This document shows positions 36,230 through 48,219 of a DNA stretch of 64,000 bases, piece after piece. How positions within the stretch are numbered: the stretch's first letter is position 1; every line of letters begins with the position of its first letter. The stretch is from the NCBI GenBank assembly GCA_023055505.1, contig JALIRH010000018.1, forward strand, positions 12,811,646 through 12,875,645. The letters run 5' to 3'. The notes beneath the pieces were generated by a model. That model did no database searches, was not told the origin of the DNA, and saw only the letters and a program-made list of their open reading frames with translations. The position numbers were made by a program, and so were the translations under genes. This stretch comes from Callipepla californica brunnescens (taxonomy: Eukaryota > Chordata > Aves > Galliformes > Odontophoridae).

Positions 36230-36493
36230 ATGTATGAAAAACTTCGGGACAAAGTATCTCTTTTCCCTGCAAACATTTCAGAAGAGCTGGGCAGCCAACA
36301 AATGATACATAGCACTACCTACAAAATCCTCATTGACTGCAAAAACTATCTCATCAAATGTGTCAGCTCCAACTGGTCAAAAGCTCCGTGGTGGTGTACC
36401 AGGGCAGGTTATATGATAACGGGATCAAGTGCTTATGCAGCTTTTGTCTTCAACAACTTGCTCTTGTGTGCACAAGGCAGTGAAATCTTGTAG
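36230..36493 (+). other. Unassigned 87-codon open frame
   Basis: It starts with ATG immediately after an in-frame TAA and ends with TAG at 36491-36493. The translation has a fairly balanced composition for AT-rich DNA, an N-terminus MYEKLRDKVSLFPANISEEL, and a Trp/Cys-containing middle. No domain, signal peptide or splice context is evident, and I do not recognise it. It is most likely a chance frame. Confidence 0.15.
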
Positions 36494-39400
36494 TTTTATC
36501 TTTTATACTTCTTAGAGGGAAAGTCAAAAATTGTATCCAGATGCAGGTTTCCATTTTTCCAGAGAACATTTATAGTGCTTTCCACAAAGCAAAGATGCCT
36601 GTTTCAAAGTCTATATTTTAAACATACTGTTAGAAACTTAGATGTATACAGAAGGTACAGAATCACAAAGGCCCCGTTACATCTATTTCAGTTGAGGAGG
36701 CAATAGAAACTGGCCTTTGTGATGTCCCAGCATTTCTGCAATTTTTTTGTGGTTGCATTATCATATGCCTAACTGATACTACGGGACAGAGCATCGGTAC
36801 CTGGGAATGAGGAAATAACATTTAATAAGCGTCATCTACATAACAAGAGACAAAAGTATGGAACTGAACAAAAGTTGGCTAAATGCTTGTCAGTTATCTG
36901 TTTCTCCAGGAAGTAAAGTTTTCTCCAACATAAGTATGTAATCCTACAGGAATAAACTGTGTTTGCCCCAAACAGTCAATCCATTTGGTCACTTCCCTTC
37001 AGTCCTCCCATTCCCTGCTAACAGGATAACACTACTTGAAGTCTGATTTACTTTTTAAAAGCTTATAGCTATGTTCCAGTAAGCTATTTACTTTTTAATA
37101 CACCTATACTTGGTCAAGAGCAAGACTTTTCTAAGCATTCAGAATGCATTTTCCTTCAAACATTTGCAGAACAAAATCCTCTAGAAATAACAAAGGTCCA
37201 GGAACAGTAAACAAAGACAGGCAAAAGGAGAGCCTTCATTTTCATACTGAGCCACCCCTTCACTGAATGCTGGAAGAAATAGGTTACTTCTTTTTCTGGG
37301 TGTCATGTCTACTAAGACTCCCTCATTAGTGATAGAAGCCTACTGAGTGACGAAACTAGTCCAAAAATGAGTGCTTACTGAAAAAGCTGGCCAAGTAATT
37401 CTGAACAGGAACTGCAGGGTGGCCTTCTGCACTAGCTCTGCCCTTCCCAGTGGGGGAGCTGGATAAGCTCCACTGTCTTTCTGCTAATAAAACATGAGTG
37501 AACTGTAGCTTTTTACAGGTCTATCCAACAAAAAAGGCCCTTAGCATCCCAGTTTTTTGCAGAGCTCTAAAGAGTATGAACACAACTCTTCGCAGTACTC
37601 AGCTGTTTCCAAATAGCACAAGAACAACACGTTTTTGAAACCTTTATTTGTGGAGGAAACACATCAGTTTATGGCTAAAAGCTGATGCAGAAAATTAGCT
37701 GATGTGCCTGCACCTCCTGCAACAACTCCTAATGTCCATCCCCTAGATCATTTCTCAGAAAGAGAATTACTTTTATATTTGACTATTGAACAGGCTTGAA
37801 CAGTAACTAGAAATGTGTCATCTTGTTCAGAGAAACACTGGATTCTGAAAATCCCAAGGGCTATATTTCTCTTCCTGTTACAGGGTTGTTGACCAGCTAT
37901 TGTTTTCTGTAGCCTACTAACACACCTAGGCAGAAATTAAAGCTCCATTATTTCATGTACAACACACTCACCAAAAAGATATATCATGCACCAAAGAGAT
38001 TAAATTCATGGTGAGAATTACGTTCTCGTGGTTAATCATGAATATTTCACTTTTTTTCTCATGAAAACTAGAGACAACATCTATGTTCTAGAATATATTT
38101 TGAGGCAAGGGAGCATTGCTCATAAAGTCTGGCAAGTGCTTGCATTTTAAGGTGCAGGTTACTAGAAGAAGTATTAAATAATACACAAACTTCCCCTTCC
38201 AAGTAAAATAAGTATTATAAAGAAACTATGTACCAAAGGTAGCCGTTGCAAAATAAGCGACTGATTTTTTTTTCTGTATGAATATTGAAAAATATTGTGC
38301 TTTTTAAATGACCTCAGAGTGTTGTGGTAACTGAGACCACATTCCTTCACAAGTCATTAGGGTACTCTGTTTTATTAATAATTATACTATAATGTTCAGT
38401 AAGTTACAGTAATGCTGGAAATCTCTGTCTCTTGCACACTCTTACTATTAGATCATCAGTTTGATAATGAAATACCTGAAATCCCAAACCAGCTCAGAAA
38501 AGGCCTTTCAACAGACATTAAAACTGCTTTGTCTTTAACCAGGTCTCTCTGGCTTATCAAAAGCCAATTTTTTTCCCAGCATATGCATCTACTATTTAAG
38601 ACTTCTGTTTGCCAAAGTGTTCTTCTGGCTGAGATCAACCCCGTGGGTGTTGTGCTTGAATAGTTGCCAAAATAGGGGCGGGGACTGCACTTTATTTTGA
38701 TCTCTCAGTCTTTTCCTCAGATTTCTTTTTTAGCTTTATTTTATCTCCTGAAAAATGTCACGGAAATGACAAAGAAGTTAAATAACTTTAACATACAATG
38801 TTCATGTGAGATATTCACCAAACATAATACATTTATATTCTCAAAAGCACAATATTACCCAAATGTTAAATGTAATTATATAGGAGGATAAACTTGGAAG
38901 CAAACTTGTTTTCCTTTCTGTTAAGCTGTGTTAGATGTTGAGAAACTAAATGTGGCCATACAGAAAGCAGCTGCTGTAATAACTTGTCCAGTGTGATCTT
39001 TTTTAGTAGTGTACTACAGCAAGAACTTCTACATTCTCTGCTAATTTTCCTTGCAAAATATTTCCACGTCAATATCTTCCACATGGTAGCAAAGTGGTTG
39101 CAGGCCTGTGCAAATGAAAAAGTGATTGATAGTGTATTGTGCAGCTAATCCAAAGCTTACTGATGTCAATGCAATTCTTTGCTTTGGCTTCTGTTGGTTT
39201 AGGGATCAGACTCTAAAGCAGTTCTTGTGAAATGTTAGATATTTATTCTAAATAGGGAAGGATGAACTGCTAGCCAAACATCTTATTCAAAAGAGAGAGA
39301 GAAAAAATAGCAATGCCAAGCTTGCTCTCATTTCCATGCTGTGGACTGTGGAGGAATAATTCTTTTCTTAGTGTTGATTTATAAATAACTTTATTGCCAA

Positions 39401-40212
39401 TATGAAAAATCTTAAAAATAAAAAACAAAACATTCACACGAAGCAATGCTAGAAACACGAAGGAATCTCACTCCTTCTGAGGCAATAAAAACTGTGAAGT
39501 TTCAGACACATGGTACTGTATTCTTAGAATCTCAATTCTACTAACACATAGTCCCTTTTTAAAAGCCCGTGAAATTAGCAATTTCTAACACTTGAAAAAC
39601 ACTTTAGACCTCACATGTATTTTGAGATCTTAATTTCCATTGTGTACCTAGCTTATCCCAACACTATTTACTGAAAGCAATAAGACAACTATATCCCACT
39701 ATCTGTTCAGCTCATCCCAACGATTCTTCTCTTTCTTTGCTTTATCTGGCTGCACTTTTTGAGATCTGTTTCATATTAAATAAAGAATTCCTGTCTTTGG
39801 AATAGGTACTGGAGGGCTTCACAATTTGTTCCAGAAAAGAGTGATGTGAAAGCAGATTCCCGTTTATTAACAGACACTTTCTTCCTTTTAAGAAAACAGT
39901 GGAGTGCAGATTTTGTCATTCCTGATCAGACCAGTGATACTGTATCTCATTTCTAAAGGCAGCCAAAAATGGGTGCTTTGTTAAAAAATAAAATGGACAG
40001 TCAGAGGTGCATGAGTCCATTGAGAGCTCCCCCTTATCTCAGGCCACTAACATTTTAAAGTTAGAGTATTTTATGCTTTCACAGCTCCATTGTGGCCAGT
40101 AAGTCTGTGGGAAATTATTTTTTATTCATTTGTTCTCAGATATATTGGAAGATCCTTACAGCTGTAACACATCTTATTAACTTCTCTCAATGTTTCATGT
40201 GTTTTTCTTCAG

Positions 40213-40331
40213 TATCACCCTGTGTATCTACACTAGCAGGAGATGGGTCCAATGTCTTTGATATTTCCTTGTGGAGAAACAACTTTAGACTTCTACAGCA
40301 GTGCCATGTGCCTTTGCATCATTTTACCTAT
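40213..40331 (+). other. Exon-like segment A
   Basis: A strong polypyrimidine acceptor ('catgtgtttttcttcag') precedes it and a GTGAGT donor follows ('acctatgtgagtat'). The 119-bp segment is open in one frame, reading for example 'GDGSNVFDISLWRNNFRLLQ', entering in phase 1 and leaving in phase 0. No homology is recognised. See also the segment at 40453-40499. Confidence 0.25.
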
Positions 40332-40452
40332 GTGAGTATTATACAAAATATTCGGACTAGAAATGAGAATAATATTTCAGATAGGAAAGTCTTATTTATA
40401 CAGTAGAACTGTAATCTCTCCAATTTCACAATCTCATTTTCTTTTTTAACAG

Positions 40453-40499
40453 GTTTGTCTGCTCTGTTGCCCAACATCTGGCAGTAAGCAACCATTGCT
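40453..40499 (+). other. Exon-like segment B
   Basis: The acceptor 'cttttttaacag' precedes it and a donor-like 'gctgtaagtc' follows. The 47-bp segment continues the open frame of segment A when joined (VCLLCCPTSGSKQPL). The 121-bp spacing would make a very short intron, near the lower limit for vertebrates, which weakens the case. Confidence 0.2.
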
Positions 40500-41663
40500 G
40501 TAAGTCAGTTCATTTCTCAGCTTTCACACTCTTGCAGCTTTCAGAGGGTCCTCAGCTTTCTCAACTTTTGATTAATCTTGAATAAAGCGTGTCACCACTT
40601 CACTATTCCATGAGCCTTGCCAGCTCTGAAAAGCAAGCAAACAAAATTTGAAATCAATTGTTCTATTCCTAAGGCGTTCTGCTGTTAATTATCTTCTAGC
40701 ACTTTTCCCTTTACAAAAATAATGTTTAAATTATATCATATTTCTTCAAATTTTATTTTTTTCCAAGGCCATATTCTTTGGCAAAATGAAGACTACAACT
40801 TCTGCATGTGATTTAAAGGATAAACAAAATGGGGAAAAATCTGTTACTTCAATAAAATAATGCTGCCAGAGGAAAACCATAGCTAACGTCAGATTAGTGT
40901 CAAGCTTCCTGTGCTACTTGCTTCCCTGCCTTTCCTGGAGGCTACCTTTCACAGAGGGATAAGGTCTCTCTCCACAAGCCTGCCTCCTGCTTTAACTTCT
41001 CATTTTTGAACAAAGCTTCCTCGCCCTCCCTGGCAAATGCTGTAGTGCACAGTAGTCCATGGCACAGGAGTCTGTAGTTTTCTGAGTGAATGCACTGAGC
41101 AATGAAAGCCAAAGTTGAGTGCAGGTCTCCTGTGACAGCCCCTGCCAGCAACTCCCTCCACACAGCATGGAACTGAGGTGGTATTTCTGAACAAAACAGC
41201 CACCTTTTGTTGAAATGTGAATATTAAGCTGTTTTACAACCAGCAACGTATATCCTAATAAATGCAGCAGTTCCATTAACTGTCAACTAATCCACGCAAA
41301 CATCATTTACTGAGGATTACTGTACGTGAAAAGTTATTGCAGGAAAGTTGATTGGTTTCAGTTTATCTAAATTTTTTGTATAAAAGAAAAGCAAGACAAC
41401 ATTAAATACATGGAGTGCAACAATATCAATCACAGTTACTGAATAATAGTACTGTATGACAAGCTGTAGTCTTTTCTAATTATAACCTAGGCCTAGAAGA
41501 AAATAGCCTTCTCCTGAGAGGACAATTGACACCCTTATGCCTAACATCAATGTAATTACATATTTACATATTTAAGTCCCAGCTACCTAGAATGAATTTA
41601 TATATTTTATGTCATTAATTATACTTCTGCATGCATGTTAAGTATGTGTATATATGTATCCAG

Positions 41664-41680
41664 AAACAAACAAACAAACA
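41664..41680. repeat. (CAAA)n short microsatellite
   Basis: Four AAAC-type units next to a 'gtatatatgtat' run. Confidence 0.8.
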
Positions 41681-43705
41681 TGTCTTCCTCAAATCCAAAA
41701 TCTAAGATGCAGTTCCTCGGAACATTAAAGTCAACATTATTGAGTGCTTGAAATCAAGCAGTCTACCAAATCACCTGGAAGATGGTACTCAACAACTATT
41801 AAAAATACGTTCTACAATCAGTAATAGACTCAGACACCTAATTGCCTTCACTTGCTCTTAGAGGAAAATTGTTCTTGATATCTAATAGATTTTATTTTAC
41901 TACAATCTACACTTAAAAGCAGACTGGAAAAACAAACTTTTTGTGAGTTCTAAATTGCAATAAATTTTAATTCGTTGAAACTACATTTTACTGTGAAATC
42001 ATGTTGGAAAACTTTTTTGTTTGGTTTGTATTTAGATATGTTTCTTATTTTGTTTTAAAATAGAAGCTGACCTCTTTTTCCATTCTTGAACGCTGAAAAT
42101 GGCTACACTGGAGACTGCAGCCAACATGCACTTCAACCTAAATCTTTAACAAGCATTCAGTTATTCAGTGGCCAACTTGATTTCATCACAAACTGAGCGC
42201 TTTCTGATGAAAACTGCTGGAGAAAAATAAAAATAACAGGAATATGGATCATTTTAGCAGTTCTACTTTTACAGTCAATATCATTACAATTTCAATAATA
42301 GAGATACATACAGTACAAATTAGTTAATTTGGCTTTATAATATTATCGTATGGTTGAATCTTGGATCAGAAACTATTTTGAAGAAACGCCTGCTCTTCAG
42401 AAATACTGTATTGAACAACTGTATCTTTCTTATCTTTGTGACCAAGTCATGACTCCCATCATCCTAGAGTTGCTATAATGCTTGCTCTCCTTATGTCCTA
42501 AGAACTTCCCAAATTTGGTGGTTCTTCACAGAGAAAGTTAGATGGCTAGAGTTCAAAAATTCTCATTCTGAGATATGGTAAAGAATACAATGAACTTATC
42601 ACTGTTCAATATTTTTAACCAATATTAATCAGTCCTGTGAAAATAAAACTATCTCAAGACCAAACTGCAGGTTTAATGCAGAGTTCATGTGTAGTGTGAT
42701 GAGACTTCACAGAGCTTAGTTTCTTTCATGTAGCAGACAGGAAAATAGAAAAAAGTCATTCAGTCTTTAACATTCACTGTTATTTTTGTCTTCTAAAACT
42801 GAATTCCACAATAGTCAAGAAAATACTGTGAGTTCAGCAGAGGTTTGACTTTTAGACAGATGCAGTGAAACACAAAATCCAATTCCACACAGCACTTTTT
42901 GGTGCCAGTTATGCATTTTAGCAGATCTGAACTCTCATTCCAAGCAATATTTTTCAAAAGTCATTACACTGGGAGTGTGCCTGGATAAACACACATATTT
43001 TGCCACTTCAGACGACTGAATTTTGCATGCTGAAAGCAAGACGCAGACCCAAATCTAAGCAACCTGTCCAACAGAGAGCACGCACTTTGCGCTCTGTGCC
43101 CCCCTGTCTTTGGAAGAATACTCACCTATTTCTCTCACAGGTGAGCATTCAACGAGCCTAAGGTATCCACAGTTTGTCAGTGTTTATTCAAAACAGAATT
43201 CCTTCAGAGTTCAAATACATAAACAGTGGAACTAAGAGAGATCAGGACTGAAGTCTGCTGCATTCCTAATGTATATACTGTTACCTCTAGGGAGATCACA
43301 AAATGTGCTGTTCAGGAGCAAAATAAACATCAGTTCTTGTTAGAGAATAGAAAAGTTGGAGTTCTGCAGTATTTTTAACTAATTTTTTGTCTGGCTTTCT
43401 GCAATGTAGAAGGTGGTGGAAAATCATAGCATGCCGCTGGCACAGTAACAATTTCCTCTGGAGCTTCTGCAGGACGTCCCTATTTGAAAGCTGTGATGTT
43501 TTGTAATCCAAACACTATCTAAAAAGCAAACAGCGCTGTACAGATATAATGCACATATTTCATATGTATATTATATTTCATATTGCAGTTTTCTTAACTG
43601 TATTTCTACTGTATTCTTAGCAAGTGAGACATAAATTGGAAGAGAGAAATGGTGTACACTATTACATAGATCAATAGTATATTAACATAGAATAGAACTA
43701 CTGCA

Positions 43706-44139
43706 TCATAGAATTGTTAAGCCTGGAAAGGTCTCTAAGATCGTCTAGTCCACCCATCAACTCATCTCCACCATGCCCACTAACCATGTACACTCAGTGC
43801 CACAACCACACATTTCTAACATGTACAGGGATAGCACATCCCTGGGCAGCCTGTTACAGCATCTGACCACTCTTTTGGAGAAGAATTTTTTCCTAATATC
43901 CAAACTGAATCTCCTGTGGTGCAACTTGATGCCATTCCCTCTCATCCCATCACAGTTAAGAGACCAACACCCACCTAACCATAACCTCCTTTCAGGTAGT
44001 TGTAGAGACCATTAGGATCTCCCCTGAGCCTCCTCTGCTCCAGACTAAACAATCCCAGTTACTTAAGCCAATCCCCATAAGATTTGTGCTCCAGACTCTT
44101 CATAGCTTTATCACTCTTCTCTTGACACACTTCAGGACT
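43706..44139 (-). mobile_element. CR1 LINE fragment, minus strand
   Basis: 'tcatagaattgttaagcctg' and 'gaaaggtctctaagatcgtc' form the 3' end on the left. CR1 ORF2 antisense sequence continues to about 'cttctcttgacacacttcag'. The minus-strand frame at 43757-43945 reads CR1-like 'RGNGIKLHHRRFSLDIRKKF'. About 430 bp, moderately diverged. Confidence 0.9.
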
Positions 44140-46665
44140 TCAGTGTTTTTAAGAAATGAGAGGGAGTTGAACAGCTATAACACAATAACACTACAATGAG
44201 GGCTAGTGAAGAAGATTAACTAAAAGCAAACAACCTATATGCAAAGCATAGAATCCATCCATGGAGAAGGAAAACTGCAAGACAAATAAATACTTAATTG
44301 TATTATATATCACTCAAATGAGTAAAAAAATTGAATTACAGAATTTCACATTGAAATAATGAGTAAAATGGGATGTGTGACAGTAAAAAAAAAAAAAAAA
44401 CCAAAAAAAAAAACAACAAAAGGAAGTAAAAATTGGCAGAGAAAATATTCAGCCCAGATTTCACTATCTTATGAATCTGATTTCCGATCAATAAATAAGT
44501 ATAATTTATAAATAAAAACAAATAAATATTCATAGCCAGCGTGCATTTATATAGAATATAATATATAGAGAATAAAAATAGAATAAATTTTGTATAGCTG
44601 CAACAACATATAAACGAAAATCTTAATCAGTTGTAAGAGTAGGGTAATCATGGGTAAATAAAAAGGTATGCTGCCAAATATTTCTCCAAAATTAAACCAA
44701 AATGAACAAAAGGAGAAAAATAAGGTTGGGATCTCTCCAGCCTTGATAAACATCTAAGGTAAGATTTTTCAGAATTGTAACCTTGGGTCTATATGTCTAA
44801 AATCTCTGTAAGTTTATCATCTGATGTTTGAGACTTTTATTGGATCAGGGTCTCGCATGCAACTCTCAAGAGCTGCCAAAAATCCATGTATATACTTTTT
44901 GCTTTGAGTTGCTTTTCCTTGTTTGTTTGTTTTGCATATCTGTACGTGTTTATCACTCTTTGCTCTTGTTGTCCCAATTTGATGTGCTGATTCACCAGTG
45001 ACACTAGTGCATTCTGTGGTTTGAATAAATCAAATAGTATGCACATAATTAGAAGCTGTTTTTATACCACAAATTGTTGCATTTTTTATATATTCCTATT
45101 TCTAAACGAATCAACAACACATACAGCACACTGTAGAGTCTGAGACATTTTCATTTTGAGCCTTCACTGGCTCTATGAAGAATCCACTAGAAAGTACCAA
45201 AATATTGTACTTACTGTGCTGTTTGACCCACTTCAAAGAGATAGGGGATATCAGGAACATGTCTGCACTGTGTGGTGTGGACCTCAGGGATCTTGATGGG
45301 TGGGCTATGAGCTGCCTCCTTGCAGAAGAGGCATCCCCTGATCGGTGCTGGAAGCTATAACAGAAGTAATGTGCAAATATATTTGGTTTCTCTTCTTTTC
45401 TGCTTGCTAGTTACTTCTTGTAAATGAATGATTTGTAATGACTTTCTTAGGAACATAAAGTTACGTCACATTTGGGAGTGTATGGAAATATACATACTGA
45501 ATAAACTATTAAATGAACTGTGCTACTGATACTCCTGTTCTCTTTTCTGAGAATTCTGAGTAAATCCTGTTCCTTTGTCATTTCCTACACCTCCTGGCAA
45601 ATGAATAAGAGTTTAAGGTCTAACTCTGTCAGCTACAAGGGCTGTTAGGTATGTATCCCACCTGACTAGTGAAGAAAATCCAGTCACTTCTTCTTGTGGA
45701 GAGTGGTTTTTCAACCTTGCAAGTGGCAGGAAACAGGAAAATGTTAAATTAGGAAAGTATGTAGAGTGTCATCGAAAAAAGATGTGACGAGTCAAAGGAC
45801 AACTTTTCTTATTAAAGCAAAGCAATTCACAAGACAGAAGTACTTGAAAAAATGGCAGGGAATGGGTCCCGAAATATCTGAAATCAAGGTTAGAAAGACA
45901 AGTATTGGGATGGCACAGGAAGAGTGCGTCAAGGAGTTGGGAAGGATCAGAGTCAAAAGGTGAAGATTATTAAAAAAGTAAAACTAAGTTTCTCTCCTTC
46001 CATGTGCTAAAGATGGCCTTTACTGAAATATCAAATGCTTTGGAAACCAAGCTTACTGTTTTCAGACTGAGAATTAAAAACCTGAAAATTTATCTGCTGT
46101 ACCCTTGCATATGCTACCTCGTTATCTTCAGTGATACAGCTTGGCTGTGTAATCCCATGGTGCACAGCAGTGCTTCACCAGAAGGATCATAACCATGAAA
46201 GGAGAAGAAACATGGAGTTCTTGAATAACTTTCCACTTGGAGACTTGAAGCACCCTAATGAGTTTTAATTTATGCTTGATATGTTTGTGGTTGTGAATGT
46301 GAACCTACAGCATTTTCATTGTGATGGCAGATTTCTGGACTAAATGAGTATTTTCCTGGACTTGGTAAGTATTTTCAGACCTACATACTAATGATTATTG
46401 AGAGCACCACACATCAAATGAAATGCTGTCACACTCACAAATGGAGTAAAGGCCATGAGAAACCAGAAATACAAATCAACGACCCTGGTGGATTATTTCT
46501 AAACAGAAAAGAAGTCTTTAAAAAAACCTTACACCTTCTGTGAGAAATTAATGAGATCTTCCAGGAAAAATGGAAATTCCTACACATGCTAATGCTGCCT
46601 CCTAAGAAGACACACAAAAATATATAATCCTTCCATCACATTTAGTTCACTTCATTTCTGGATGA
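44140..46665. other. Unique non-coding DNA
   Basis: It has an A-rich tract (44385-44422) and GTTT runs near 44925. No gene or transposon is recognised; short open frames only. Confidence 0.6.
44385..44422. repeat. Poly(A) tract with C interruptions
   Basis: A16, CC, A11, then CAACAAAA. Simple sequence, variable in length by nature. Confidence 0.8.
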
Positions 46666-46859
46666 GTGAAAAAGCACTGACCAGGGAAGTGGTGGACTCT
46701 ACATCCCTGGAGGTATTTAAGAGAGGTATGGATGTGACACTTAGGACATGGTTTACTGATGAGACAGGTAGGTCAGGTTGATTATTAGACTTGGTAATAT
46801 TAAATCTTTTCCATCTTTTCTATCTTAAATCTTTTCCAACCTCAATGATTCTATGATTA
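46666..46859 (+). mobile_element. CR1 3' fragment, plus strand
   Basis: 'accagggaagtggtggactc' and 'atccctggaggtatttaaga' (end of ORF2 / 3' UTR) run to 'ttttccaacctcaatgattc' plus 'tatgatt', the CR1 terminus. A 14-bp block 'ttaaatcttttcca' occurs twice (46800-46813 and 46825-46838), an internal duplication peculiar to this copy. Confidence 0.9.
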
Positions 46860-47801
46860 GTTATATATTTTTTTTTAATTAAGGAAAATACAGAGAGTAT
46901 GAGGATGCTACACTGAACACAGAAGAAAACGGCACAATATAAATATTATTCTGGAATTTCCCTACAGTGACATGCTTCACCACTTGACTGATACATGCAA
47001 CTCCCATGTAGCTGAGCTTTGTAAAGGCTCCTTTACAGCTCCCAGATGTGACTTTGTGTTGACATTACTGAAACAAATCAAATTCCAAGCCAAGTCTGTG
47101 AAGGCCAACACAAAATCTAAATCAACCTTTCCTTAGACAGAAATGTACCACGGAAATAGGTTGCTTAAGTTGTTTAAGTTTAGTTTCAGCTAAATCATCA
47201 CAATGTGTCCTTGAAAGAAAAGCAGTCTGGGATATCTTTCAAGGGACAATGAGGTGCAAAATTACATCTACTCAGGAAATTAAGAACATTTCCTTGGAAA
47301 AGGCAATCTTTCTGAACAAGTGGTATTGGTTAAGCACAATATACTCAGAATGATGGAGTATGGGCTAAAAAAAAATTTACAACAGTAAAACAATGCTAAT
47401 GACTTACAAGTCTTAAATATTTTCTGAGTTCCTTTGGATTTCCATACCTGTCAGTTATGCAAAACAAAAATGAAATTTAGAATTTTTTCCTTCCTTAATC
47501 TATTAGAATTTCTCTAGAAGTGTTTAACACTAGCAAAAACACGTTACTTTTGGTGATTTGTTCAAATGTCATGTCCGGGCTTTGCTAATTAGGGTTGCCT
47601 TGTAGACAGCTTTTGCACATCAGTGATGTTCTGTAAATATACTTCAGTTCTGACACTGCAAAAGATAGAATAATAGAATCATAGATGCACACATTTCAAT
47701 TACAGGCTATAATACTGACAACATCACTATGCAATTTCAATTCTCTTCCTAAGTGACTTTTTGTTTTTTTTCAGTATATAACAAAATAAATGTATCCAAT
47801 G
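46860..47801. other. Unique non-coding DNA
   Basis: AT-rich and featureless apart from a weak CR1-terminus-like string 'agaataatagaatcatagat' at 47669-47688, which is too short to call as an element. Confidence 0.6.

Positions 47802-47847
<46 letters not shown>
47802..47847. repeat. (TA)n microsatellite
   Basis: About 18 perfect TA units from 47811, preceded by an imperfect 'atatataca' start. The array lies only about 20 bp from a CR1 3' terminus (47867), so it may have been the insertion target. Confidence 0.93.
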
Positions 47848-47851
<4 letters not shown>

Positions 47852-47866
47852 AACAGTAAAAAATTG

Positions 47867-48219
47867 CAGAATCACTGAATTGCCATCATCCGCCTACAAC
47901 CAATATTTCCCCAAGAACTCATGTCCCTTAGTGCAATATCTAAACGATTCTTGAATACCTCCAGGCTCCAGGGATGGCTACTCATCCACCTCCATGGGCA
48001 GTCCATTACAGTGCCTGACCATGCTTTCAGAAAATATATTTTACCTAATATCCAACTCAAACCACCCCTGGTATAACTTGAGGCCTTCCCCTCTAATCCT
48101 ATTGCTAGTTACACAGTCAAAGAAGCTGACTCCCATCTCACCACAACCTCCCTTCGGGTAGTTGTAGGGAGTGATAAGGTCTTCTCTGAGGCTCTTCTTT
48201 TCAGTACTAAACAATTCCA
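47867..48219 (-). mobile_element. CR1 LINE fragment, minus strand
   Basis: 'cagaatcactgaattgccat' marks a degraded terminus next to the (TA)n array. The body includes 'tgaatacctccaggctccag' and 'cctccatgggcagtccatta', and ends near 'ttttcagtactaaacaattc'. About 350 bp. The usual 'ggttggaagggac' block is lost, so the terminus has a small deletion. Confidence 0.88.

Larger units (their letters stand above)
34526..43705. other. Unique non-coding DNA, about 9 kb
   Basis: No interspersed repeat is recognised. It includes an 87-codon open frame (36230-36493), a T run near 38267, two exon-like segments (40213-40331, 40453-40499), three overlapping minus-strand frames (40942-41276) and a (CAAA)n run (41664-41680). 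Overall it looks like intergenic or intronic DNA. Confidence 0.55.

Noticed and set aside
40942..41276. Three overlapping minus-strand open frames
   Set aside because: All three frames are open because the patch is less AT-rich. No motif supports any one.
46331..46364. 34-bp segment between an AG and a GTAAGTA
   Set aside because: The upstream pyrimidine tract is poor and the segment has an in-frame stop in one frame and no coding character.
47669..47688. Octamer-like 'agaataatagaatcatagat'
   Set aside because: It resembles a CR1 octamer array but no other CR1 sequence adjoins it. Too short to call.
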